Part shown: positions 55,001 to 64,000 of the stretch, piece after piece
Layout: every line of letters begins with the position of its first letter
Position numbering within the stretch: the first letter of the stretch is position 1
NCBI RefSeq assembly: GCF_029784155.1
Contig: NC_073692.1
Span: forward strand, 374,112,813-374,176,812
Length of the DNA: 64,000 nt
Reading direction: 5' to 3'
From: Uranotaenia lowii
Taxonomy: Eukaryota > Arthropoda > Insecta > Diptera > Culicidae
The notes under the pieces: model-generated
Told to the model about the DNA's origin: nothing
The model's input: the letters and a program-made list of their open reading frames with translations, nothing else
The model's database searches: none
Program-made: the position numbers and the translations under genes

Positions 55001-57456
55001 CGGAAATGCATTTCGTCGTAAAAACCACTTCGCCGAAAAGTGTTTTTGCGACCTTTGGTTGCACGGCATTTCAGTGCAGCTCAAAACGTCGTTAAAACCA
55101 ATTCGCACGCAAAAATATTTTATTCATTATACGTCTTAAATTCAAATCAATTTTTTTCATGTTATTTATTGTTTGAATAAAACTAAATTTCTACATAACA
55201 TAGAGCATGCATTTATCAATCGTTTGCAGCCAATAACTCCATTTTGTTTATATTGGTTCATACGACCTAATCAAAACAAACTCTAGAAATGCTCCATTTG
55301 AGTTTTGAAATCAGAATCTCTCGATATTGTTTGTATTTTTGATTGAAATAGGTTTACTGGTTGTTGAACTTAAAGTATGATTTTCCTATGGAAACATTCG
55401 TCCAAAATTCTACATAAATCCCATTTTAAAGTTCATGACTGAAATATTGTACCTCCCGTAATTTTGTATCCCTTCGATACCAAGAAAATCAGCTTTTTTC
55501 ACTGGGAAAGCCAGAAAAAACTTGTGATTTTTTAATCAAGAAATCGCTAGCATCCCTGTGAAGTGTTTCTGTTTCCTTTTGAGAAAACGCAAAACGAAGA
55601 TGTGAATCTAGCTGTGATAAAACTCCGATAAAGCTGTTTGGGAAGTGATATTCGGAGAGAGTATTTGTGGGCAACGTCTTACGAAGCAGTTTTAAAACTC
55701 CGATCAAGCTTGTTGGAGAGAGAGAGAGCGACATTACCTACATTCGGGGAGAAGATTGGGAGAATGTTTTATCCCTGCTATTCCTGCTTTCAACTAGGAT
55801 AAAGCTGAGAAACATTGTTTGTTAACTACTTGCTTAAAACTATCAGGTGGCTTGAGGCCAAATCCAGCCAAAATATTGTTGGGACGTTGTGGGCCTTCAT
55901 GAGAGGAAGCAACCGCTTCTGGAGGCACTCTTTCATGTACACCTGTCCGTTCATCGTGTCCTGGGTCACGAAAGGTGCACTCCGCTTCCCGCGCGTGCAG
56001 ATAGCTTGCCAAACCAGAAATTTCTTTGCATATTTGGACATCTTCTAAGCGCGGACATGCTCCGAAACGCTGAACCTATACTTGGCTGTGAAAAACAGGT
56101 TGCCGGGGGTATGTTGGAAGTCGGCTTTCACATATGTTTCGTCGTCCATGATGCAGAATTCAACTTTCTTCAACATGTTGAGGAACAACTTCCTGGCACG
56201 GGTGGAAGGCTTGTTCTGATGCTTTTCGTCGCGATTAGTGGCCTTTTGTACCTTGAACATTCGAAGCCCAGCCTTAGTTTTGGACTTCTGGACAACACTT
56301 CGGCTTAGGTGCAGCTTCTTAGCCACATCCCGAATGGAGGCGTTCGGGTTTCGGTTGAAGGCCCCAACTACGCGGTTGTGATTTTTGGTGTTGTACGGAA
56401 TAATTTTTCCTTTACTTCTGGGCTTCCGATCGGTGGTCAATCGTTCCTCGAACCGCTTAATGACTCGCGACACCGTGGAATTCGCGATTCCCAACGTTTT
56501 AGCAATGGAACGATGCGAGAGGTCCTTGTTCTCGTGATGAATGCGCAAGTTTTTGTCACGCACGAGCTGTTCTTTCGACTCCATTTCCGCGAGTTTTGAT
56601 CACAGGACTTTAAAACTTGCAGGATGTAAACAATGCACTATGAACTAAATCCACTCAAATTTTCTTTAAATTCTACCCAATGGTTAAAAGGTTAGAGCAA
56701 TTTCATCGTAGACACCCTTTATAGATTCTTCAATAAAATTCGAGGTTCCCATGGCAAGATTTCTCGATAAACCCCGGAGTCCAGGGCGTGGATTAGCGCT
56801 CTTATATGGCCATCTTTTCTTGATGTCACTCCTCCCACCTGGTGGTGGGTAATGGTATTTGGAAAAACCAAAATTTTCCAGAATTTAACAAAAACTCTCC
56901 TGTCACTTTCGAGCACAGCCTACCAAGCCTATAACATTTTTAAACGACTATAACCGTAACAAAAGACTAATCTCTAGCAGCTTTTTCATCTATTGCTATG
57001 TATATGTTCATTCTTAATGTCCTACATGTTGTTTGTAGAGTTATTTTTTGAACTAACACTAGTTTTATATGATTTTTAGTTTAGTAAGGCATGCTTACAT
57101 ATCTATATTCAAGGATTGTTTAAGTAAAAGCTTTTTATGCAATCAATGCAATCACCTTTAGATCTTTAAGAACAGGGTTTAGGCTAGATACTAAAGTAAT
57201 GCACACGAAATTACATGATCTGTTTTCCCCTTCAATTTGCAACTCACGACATATGACAGTGGACAAAATGACCCAGATGGTTGGATCGTACCCGCCAAAG
57301 AAGGAACTCCAAAGCTACACCACCCCGTTCGAGGAAGCCCCCTCGGGGATGATGGCCCGGGGAACCTACTCGGTGACGTCCCTGTTCACCGATGACGACA
57401 AGAACGAGCACCTCAAGTGGGACTGGAGTTTCGAGATCAAAAAAGACTGGCAATAA
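49024..57456 (+). CDS. RhoGDI: Rho GDP-dissociation inhibitor (RhoGDI)
   Basis: RhoGDI binds prenylated Rho, Rac and Cdc42 in the GDP form, removes them from membranes and keeps them soluble in the cytosol. Four coding exons: 49024-49207, 49271-49380, 49453-49567 and 57260-57456, phases 1, 0, 1, all GT-AG, giving 201 aa (human RhoGDI-alpha 204). Exon 1 gives the acidic N-terminal arm ([33 protein letters not shown]); exons 2-4 the immunoglobulin-like domain ([57 protein letters not shown], ending [12 protein letters not shown]). Intron 3 is 7,692 bp, from 49568 to 57259, and contains several transposon relics; the other introns are 63-72 bp. An AATAAA follows near 57636. Confidence 0.93.
50210..50610. 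repeat. Low-complexity repeat in RhoGDI intron 3
   Basis: AAAGGATT, CCTTTG and AAACAAAGG words recur in both orientations between 50400 and 50600. It looks like a MITE or a degenerate satellite; ends are undefined and nothing is coded. Confidence 0.35.
50813..53706 (-). pseudogene. BEL/Pao retrotransposon relic in RhoGDI intron 3
   Basis: Minus-strand fragments in BEL order. PHD-type finger near 53520-53570 ([20 protein letters not shown]); Gag 52515-53006 and 51748-52569 ([48 protein letters not shown]); a knuckle region; then the protease-to-RT linker 51088-51717 ([20 protein letters not shown]). It ends with the first RT block near 50813-50900 ([20 protein letters not shown]). Frames change several times and the rest of RT, RNase H and integrase are missing. 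No LTRs were identified. It is a different family from the element at 19208-26534, judging by the diverged Gag. Confidence 0.85.
52377..52468. repeat. Perfect 34-bp inverted repeat inside the BEL relic
   Basis: GACCCTGCACTTGTGTCCCG and 14 more bases at 52377-52410 recur exactly, inverted, at 52435-52468 with a 24-base loop. The host Gag frame stays open through the inverted copy. Confidence 0.92.
54145..55283. mobile_element. TA-flanked inverted-repeat element, 1,139 bp
   Basis: Left end GAGTTTGTCTTGATTAGGTC and right end, reversed, GAGTTTGTTTTGATTAGGTC, continuing to 30 bp with one mismatch. TA lies on both sides (54143-54144, 55284-55285), the hallmark of Tc1/mariner-type insertion. No transposase. 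A cysteine-bearing open frame lies inside (54661-54930). Confidence 0.78.
54661..54930 (+). CDS. Open frame with clustered cysteines, uncertain
   Basis: A frame of about 90 codons ends DRSVF then TGA and contains [20 protein letters not shown] followed by [12 protein letters not shown]. The C..YP.G......C..C.C spacing vaguely resembles single von Willebrand C (SVWC) peptides of insects. The region upstream in the same frame is broken by a TGA near 54632, and no signal peptide or exon structure was found. It may be a captured gene fragment or chance. Confidence 0.2.
   Translation: MHNNCEAGLANVFKSASLTFLYQWKISSSSLQQSGIGSARDCVHQEYIYPTGQLVTLYGPDNCGNTHCHCNLKQKYEAENLSDHDRSVF
55794..56584 (-). pseudogene. 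ITmD37E-type transposase, nonsense-mutated and truncated
   Basis: From [20 protein letters not shown] it has two helix-turn-helix segments ([20 protein letters not shown] and [20 protein letters not shown]), then the first catalytic aspartate in [11 protein letters not shown] and the second in [14 protein letters not shown] at 56045-56047 interrupts it; the next codons, [15 protein letters not shown], continue in the same frame, so a CAG-to-TAG change is the likely cause. After the second aspartate the similarity stops, so the third catalytic acid is absent. The MDDETYVK and DLAS motifs are typical of the D37E family first described from mosquitoes. Confidence 0.85.
55794..56723 (-). mobile_element. 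Truncated ITmD37E (Tc1/mariner) transposon
   Basis: The right terminus on the minus strand reads TATAAAGGGTGTCTACGATG (ending near 56723), a Tc1/mariner-type TIR, followed by about 115 bases of leader and the transposase. The other terminus and the transposase C-terminus are missing. Confidence 0.75.
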
Positions 57457-57479
57457 ACAAGCCACGGGACAGAGACGGT

Positions 57480-60090
57480 GTTGTTTATTGTTATATTATA
57501 CTTTACACATACATACATACAGGTTTAAGTAACAACAAAACTTATATAATCAATGAAGAATATTCATCGTGCATGATTCATGGAAGGTGTCTAAAAGTGT
57601 CAAGGAATGCATTTGTCGGAAGATGATAAAACAACAATAAAAGTGCGCGCATTTACAGCAATTTGTATACACTGTGGAGAAAATTATAATTGATAAAAAT
57701 AAAACACTGTAACGTACTGCTTTCAACCAAATCAGGATAAAAAAAGAATGGTGCATTGCACCAATGATTTCAACAAATTCTTCACTGGTTAGAATGAAGA
57801 TAAAAAAATGCTCACGGTATGAAATTTATTGCTTTCAAAATATTAGAGTTATGGTTCAGCCAATGAGTAATGCTACGCGGAAACAAAAACAAAAATCGAT
57901 GAATGCTTTGCTTAGGAAGGTGTGAATGAAAGAACTGCGATCAATGTGGCTCTTTTGAATTCATGTTAGGAGTTTTTCTTCTGTGAACTGTTCGAAATAT
58001 TGTTAACCGATCTAGTGTTGGATCAACCTTAAAAACTTATCGCGGGACAGATTAGTGAATATGGTAGTATTAACTGCGGTATTATCCTTTCGTTTTTCTT
58101 TGCCAAGGCATTAGCATTCTCTCTTGATGTATTTTCTTATTAGAGACTCAGTCAAAAAACGTATTGAAAAGCGCTTATTTCTATTTTGTTGTGTGCGCAT
58201 AATTCTAGGGAAAAATAAACAAATGTTCTGCCAAAACCCATACAAACGTGCTTTATCAAGCAATATAAAATCACCAACGCTGTATAACCAAACAATTATT
58301 GACTTAAAAAAGTAAGAACAAAACATGTGTGTATATCCGAAAGTGCTACCTTTTTATCGTAGGTTAAGGGTTAAACAGTGAAAAACACAATAAAACAACC
58401 TGCTAGTGAGCATTCAGAGGAAATCTATGATGACGAGATTAACTCGAATCATAAGCATCTTTATTAGGGAACCAATCAACCGAAACCCTTTTTATATCAC
58501 TATTACTGCGCAAATTGTAGGTAAAGCCGCGTATCGACATTGCAATGAGATTACATAAATTGAATACTTTTCCTTTTTCCATCAAAAGCGGTTGCAACAA
58601 GTAGTACGTAGCGTAGAACAGATGTCATGGAAACGCGTTTTGTTCCGAATAATTTTCCGTGACCGCTTCACTGCTCAAAAGATGGTACATATTCCCCTGA
58701 GAAGTCATTATCGTTTACAGCAGACAATCTATTGGTTTATGAAATGAATTTCTAGTTGTGAAAATGGCTGGTAAAGAGGAGTTATAAATATCGATATGAG
58801 TACTATCACTAATATTTCCAAACTTCGGACTGTTCCTAGCAACAACAACAAAAAACATCAAACGCATTTACCTGTTACTACAAGCCATTAGTTCAATTGA
58901 TTAGCATTTAAACCAATAACTGCAGCAGCAAAAAATTCAGTCAAGTGTCGCCATAAAATAGAGCAAATTATAATCCAGTTCCAACAACCCACCCGGTGGT
59001 GGAGATTGGTTTAGTCAAGTCAGTCAGATAATTGTTTTAAAGTACATACTTAGATGGAAAACATACAATCCTACAGATGTATTGATAGCTCAACCACAGC
59101 ACAGAAATTCAATATCAACAGAACGGAAAAAGTGAGATAGGGAATGAAAGAGCCACTTAGAAAGGGCCGATAGTTTTTGTGCTCAACTTGTTTCAACAAA
59201 GCAACTGGAAATCCTAAACCGATTCGAGCTTTTCATTTGCGTAGTTTGATGTATCACACGCCATGTAGATCTTTTTGGTATTTCAATTCTATACATGAAA
59301 TGTTGCAGTTCTTTGGTGCTCGTTTGTTTATATTTTGAATGTTTATTCGAAGGTATTTGGACAAAGTAATACTGCACTGGGCAACCCATAATTTTTTTTT
59401 ATTCTGGCGCGATTGTTGCCCAACATATTCTGTTCAAGCACTCCTTTTTCATTTATACAATACATTAAAACCTAAATTTGAAGAAAATTAAAATCTCTTG
59501 TACCGGTGATTTTTCAAAAAAACAGATTGCTTAAATTTACTCGTAAAAAAGTATTCTAATGGTGGCTCCAGAGAGTGAATCATGTTTTGTGTACCTTGAT
59601 TTTAGATATGCTGGAAGTGATCAATTGTCGTATCTGTTAGATCTCAGAAAAAATCTTCCGGACTGCTGTGAAAGATTTTTTTTATTTATTAAGATCCTTA
59701 ACAACTTAGTAATTATTTAAAATTTTATTCAACAAAGTTATCGAAAGATTCCCTTTTATTTAATACTAGCTAATTTTACCCGGCCTTGCTCGGGTTCACA
59801 TAAAATATAAATAAAAATTTAGTCGTTGGACTTTCAGTTATTTTGGAAGCTTTGTATTCATCATTATAACAAATTTTGCCCTGTTTTGCCATGTAAGCTG
59901 TTAAAGTTTTGGTAGTCTTGATTTTGAATTTTTGATTGAGATTATTTACTGTTTTTTTTAAACTGTGACCCAGAGATGGGTCTTGACTCAAACATTCAGT
60001 CAGCGAAACTTTTTTTGTAGAGAAATGAATCCAACTGTAAGTCGAAATTTCAGGGACTAGACTAGATGAAAATTAATGTAGAAAAACATG
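57480..60090. other. RhoGDI 3' UTR and gene-free AT-rich sequence
   Basis: An AATAAA near 57636 may end RhoGDI. Beyond this no protein-like ORF and no structured repeat was seen. Confidence 0.5.
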
Positions 60091-60104
60091 TAAAAAAATT
60101 CGGC

Positions 60105-60182
60105 TTGTCTCCCGGTAGGACTTGAACCCACATCTTGAGCCTCTCCGGGGCCCATGTATTAACATTCTACTGCAGGAGACAA
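60105..60182 (-). ncRNA. tRNA-like sequence, possible SINE head or tRNA pseudogene
   Basis: On the minus strand an 8-bp acceptor-like stem TTGTCTCC / GGAGACAA encloses 62 bases. GGGTTCAAGTCCTACC near the 3' side fits a B-box/T-arm (GGTTCAAGTCC). The A-box region is weak and no clear anticodon arm can be drawn. It is more likely a tRNA-derived repeat than a working tRNA. Confidence 0.5.
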
Positions 60183-60292
60183 CCTGGCGTATGAAAGTTA
60201 TACTGGTCGAGTGTCGATGTCTATCGAATTGAAGGGAATTGTTTTCCCATGTGATCATCATCATTTTCGTAGTCTATTTCTATTCCCATCAT

Positions 60293-60472
60293 TTCAACTT
60301 ACGGTAGTTGGACTCAAATTTGGATATTTTAGGCACGGCAAGATTTGCATTGCCTTCTCATATACTGCACGGGTTGTCAGTTATGATGAGAAATGATGCG
60401 TTTGCCGTATTTGGATATCGATATTGCCGTGCCTAAAATATCCAAATTTGAGTCCAACTACCGTAAGTTGAA
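60293..60472. repeat. Perfect 49-bp inverted repeat
   Basis: TTCAACTTACGGTAGTTGGA and the bases following to 60341 recur inverted at 60424-60472. The loop is 82 bases. No mismatch was seen in the arms. Confidence 0.93.
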
Positions 60473-60604
60473 TATCGGTTGACAAAATGGGTGCCATGAC
60501 TTTTGGATCGTGTGATTAAAATCGACAGTTGTATGGGAGGGCCTCTTTTCTTAGGTGGGAGGGGCTCAAAACTATTACTGAAACCTTACCATATTCCAAA
60601 CACA

Positions 60605-61730
60605 TCCATGATTTTTTGTAGAATTTTTAAGAAACGTTTACATGAGTAAATTTGAGCTTTTAAGTTTGTATGGGAAAATTGAATATTTTGTACTGAAAAA
60701 TCAACATCGTTTTTGTTTCTTCTGTGGAACCGAGCCAGCTTACAGTTTTTGTGCCAATTTTTAAAATTCCTTAGGGAAATTTTTAACAACTTTGTCGAAG
60801 ACTGTAACTTCGTATCTTATTAGGCATATTAAAAACACCAATAGTCGGAACATTTTTAAGACCAAATCTATACAACATTTTAAAGAAATATTAGCTAATA
60901 CGCGACCAACAACTTAGCCAGCTTTTTATATATTTTCCTTAATCAATCCTAATTATAAGTTTTAATTTTTTTTGCTTATAATTATATGTATTAGTATTAG
61001 TATTAGTATAAGTAGTTATTTAATTATTTAATTAAATTCCCTTTTTTCTAAGTGGATCTCTTCAAAGGAAACTTTTTCCACTGAGATTCACTTTTAGTGT
61101 TATTTGTTTTGCTTAAAGTTACATTACCTCGCACATTAAATAAAAAAAAAATGAGTTCTCGGCATGAGTAAATTTTGAACGCGATCTTGAATTCTTTTAT
61201 CTTAGCTGCCAGACGTGCCGAGAACTGATGTGTCCATTACCAGGAGGCTCAAATTGAGTTTTTTGGTGTGGGGGAGTGTGGCGGGCCATTAAGGAAAAAA
61301 AAAAAGTTAGCTGTTTAACAGAGGTATGTCTTTTGGCATTCATAAACAACAAATTCAATTGACATCACTGTTGGAGCCTCGCAAAGTATTGCAAGAAAAG
61401 TAGTCATGCAGTACCTCGCTAGGCGCCCTGCAGGGATGTCAAATGAATTTATTGTTTATTAATGCAAAAAGACATAACCCTATTCAACACCTAATAACTT
61501 TTTTGCCTAATAAGATACGAAGTTACGGTCTTCGACAAAGTAATTCAGCGGAAAATTTCCCTAAGCAATTTTATAAATTGGCACAAAAACTGTAAGCTGG
61601 CTCGGTTCCACAGAAGAAACAAAAACGATGTTGATTTTTCAGTACAAAATATTCAGTTTTCCCATACAAACTTAAAAGCTCAAATTTACTCATGTAAACG
61701 TTTCTTAAAAATTCTACCAAAAATCATGGA
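60605..61730. mobile_element. Inverted-repeat element with ~225-bp arms
   Basis: Left arm 60605-60826 and right arm 61504-61730 are complementary over nearly their whole length, with small differences; AAGAAACGTTTACATGAGTA and CTTCGTATCTTATTAGGC occur in the left arm and their complements in the right. The 680-base centre is AT-rich and includes a smaller inverted repeat near 61337-61470 (AAACAACAAATTCAATTGAC facing GTCAAATGAATTTATTGTTT). No ORF. Confidence 0.8.
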
Positions 61731-62679
61731 TGAGTTTTGTACCAAAACGAAGCTTTTTAGACCCCAGGGATTGAGAAATTTACAAATGACCTCAAATCGA
61801 CTCAGTCTACTGTATAGTCCAACTCATCTTTGTATATTAGATTCAACCAAGAATCAAATCAGGCAAAGATTTAACAGATATGAGAGTCATTTATACCCCT
61901 AGATTTCACTTAACTTTTTGCGATATTGAAAACTTAGTTTGTTTTAATAGATTTGTTTGAAGCCACTTTCACGGTTAATTAACTCAGACACAAGATATTA
62001 ATTTCAACCCAAATTAAAATTACCGTAATTCAAAAATTTTTATTTTACGCCTATTTTTTTTAAATTTATTTCAGTAACAACATTAACATGAAAATTAAGG
62101 TTAGGGTGAATCAACGCAATCGAAACATTCCCTTTAATTCAACCACGGTATAAGAAAAGTAATTAAGGTTAGAGTCACAATGCATTAATATGTTCTTCGG
62201 TTTTTTTTTAAATTATTTTGAGGACCGCCCTAGTCCACACTAAAAAAATTGAGTCAAAAACGACTTTTAAACATTTTGATGGTCCAATGTGTGATTTTAA
62301 GCGAGTTGAAATTTTGTTTACCAACCCATTTTGAAACATTCCATATAAAACCACAGGAATCCGAAAAACGAGTCATTTACAGGAAGTCTATTTTTGACCA
62401 AGCCTTTTTCGAATAAACACAATTTATGCATTTGAAAGACATTTGGCATCAACTCTAATTTTCGATTTCCTTAGATGTTTTTCAGGGGTAATAAATCGAA
62501 ATTTTCAGTTTTTTGAGGAACTGAAATTTGGCACAGGTCAGTTCTTTGGGCCAATCAACAAAATTTATTCTTCTAAATGTGTTAGAAAAGTCATTATATG
62601 TATGTTTGTATGTTTTTGATGGATACTTCGGTTATAAAAGTGCGGTGCTTTTATACTTGAATATAAAATTTTATAAATC

Positions 62680-62760
62680 GAGGCATAGCTCAGTTGGTAC
62701 ATTACTGATTTCCGATTCAATGTCCATGATTTTAAACCCAGGAGTAAACATAAAAAAAAA
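62680..62760 (+). ncRNA. tRNA-derived SINE-like sequence
   Basis: TAGCTCAGTTGGTA (62686-62699) is an almost perfect pol III A box/D-arm. A weak B-box-like GATTTTAAACCC follows 42 bases later, then an A-run at 62752-62760. The decayed B box and A-tail argue for a SINE or retro-pseudogene. Confidence 0.5.
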
Positions 62761-63788
62761 TTAAAGGTTTCCAATGCTTTTGCGCCAACTGTATAGACCG
62801 ACTCGAAGTTTTATAACAACTTTGATTGGAACAAAACCGAGTAAATAATTGAGGAAATAAAAGATCAGCATTACAAGCGATTTTTTTGTTCTAAAAAATC
62901 TCAGGATTCTCTTGATTTTTACCATACTTGCTCTTGAATTTAAATCCAAAACAATAAAATGCTTGTATAATACTCTCATTTTTATTATATTAGTTAATAT
63001 ATGAATAATTTGTTTAGCTGTAACAGTCACATAAGTTTCGTTTTAAGATTGAGGTCATCTCAAAATTATAGAAATTTGTATACCAAGCGAATGAATCCAT
63101 TTTAGAGCAAAGTAAAATCAGTAAATCATAACCACTTCCACTTGCATTACCCAACATGAACTCTTTTTGGCAATATTTTGTTTATTACTGAAAAGCTACA
63201 AAATTGGCCATGCAGCAAAATAGTGAGTTGTCATCGAGGAGCTTCTCGACACTAAGGTTGCTAATCAAAGCGTAATCAACAATTATATTTATGCTATACC
63301 TACTGATTGAAAACAAACGTTAGTTAAATTTAAAAAAAAACTTTTTAAACTGATTTGCAAATTTTTACCAGGATCAAATAGGAAAACAACATTAATGAAA
63401 AGTTGCGTATCACATGATGAAATTGAGCTTGGCAAAAAAAACTTGAAAAATATTATCTGGGCCAAAAATATTGGGTTCAGCTTTTAAAAACATGCAACTT
63501 TTGTTCGGCAATATCTCAGCTATTTTATGACATATTGTATATCTTTTGATATCATTCGAAAGAACGTGAGCTAAACTTTCCTCGAAAGTATTCAGCTAAA
63601 TGTATATGTTTGCTTTTCATGACTTAAACTTTGCTTAAAGTTGAAACATTTTCCAAAAACTGCAATTAAAATTCAAACCCGATCATCTCAGGGGTGGACT
63701 AAATTTTAAAATTTAAATTGGACTCGTATCCTTATTCCATACTGTTCAAAACACATTTGTTGAATTTCGTTCAAAAAAATTACCAATG

Positions 63789-63854
63789 TCGACCAAAAGT
63801 TTGGGATCACCCTTCAGTATGTATATATCGACCGAAAGTTTGGGATCAGCCTTC
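63789..63854 (+). repeat. Two-copy direct repeat, period 39
   Basis: TCGACCAAAAGTTTGGGATC at 63789 is repeated as TCGACCGAAAGTTTGGGATC at 63828; 27-base units differ at two positions. Confidence 0.8.
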
Positions 63855-64000
63855 TAAAACATGCAGTTTTATTCCTTACATTTCTCTGTTATTTAATAAC
63901 GTGGTGTTTATCTGGTAAACTGATTTGGAAGCTAATAAGTTATATTTGCTTTGTGGATATTTAGGTAAATAAATCGGCTGCAAAATGACTTTCAACGATT

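Larger units (their letters stand above)
61731..64000. other. Gene-free AT-rich end of the window
   Basis: Apart from the tRNA-like sequence and a short duplication near 63789-63854, no gene or structured element was identified. Confidence 0.5.

Noticed and set aside
55889..56308. 139-codon plus-strand ORF
   Set aside because: Shadow of the transposase.
62680..62760. Functional tRNA gene
   Set aside because: The A box is good but the T-arm/B box and acceptor stem do not form, and an A-tail follows.

Overview
This window reads as nuclear DNA of a mosquito, most likely a culicine such as Aedes (inference). The evidence is AT-rich, intron-bearing animal genes separated by many nested transposons, including an RTE-like LINE, BEL/Pao and Ty3/gypsy LTR elements and a mosquito-type ITmD37E transposase. 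Six conserved host genes can be read with confidence. They are the 3' part of XPB/ERCC3 (+, cut by an N gap), CTF8 (+), Enhancer of zeste (-, six coding exons), a four-finger C2H2 zinc-finger gene (+, two exons), PGAP2 (-, three exons) and RhoGDI (+, four coding exons, one 7.7-kb intron). They act in different pathways: TFIIH helicase, the RFC-CTF18 clamp loader, PRC2 H3K27 methylation, an unassigned DNA-binding role, GPI-anchor remodelling and Rho GTPase control. They are not a functional cluster.

Layout. 1-3450: gap and XPB. 3742-13320: a nest made of two copies of one 1.03-kb MITE-like element with 4-bp target duplications, and an RTE-like LINE with a 13-bp target duplication. The LINE is split by a 4.27-kb non-coding LTR element with identical LTRs and a 5-bp duplication. 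13321-13470: relic of another LINE. 13904-18022: CTF8 and E(z), convergent, about 100 bp apart. 18365-27853: a long-inverted-repeat element containing a 289-bp Harbinger-like MITE (TTA duplication) and a 7.3-kb BEL/Pao element (AATAT duplication, identical LTRs, three ORF breaks). 27900-42680: a second repeat-bounded block. It contains a near-intact 9.85-kb Osvaldo-like gypsy element (CCAT duplication, canonical A AAA AAC frameshift site), a 2-kb element with ACCATCCCGCATA inverted ends carrying an unrecognised three-exon gene, and two further small spliced ORFs. 43196-46565: zinc-finger gene and PGAP2, convergent. 47800-57456: RhoGDI, whose large intron holds a BEL/Pao relic, a TA-flanked inverted-repeat element and a truncated ITmD37E transposon. 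57500-64000: no gene seen; hairpins, tRNA-like sequences and a 0.22-kb-armed inverted repeat.

The most unusual items are the small spliced ORFs inside repeats (38.5-39.2, 41.4-41.7, 42.1-42.4 kb), an antisense exon pair inside the gypsy element (30.0-30.6 kb), and the datable order of insertions that the target duplications give. No database search was possible, so statements of novelty are only that I do not recognise the sequence.
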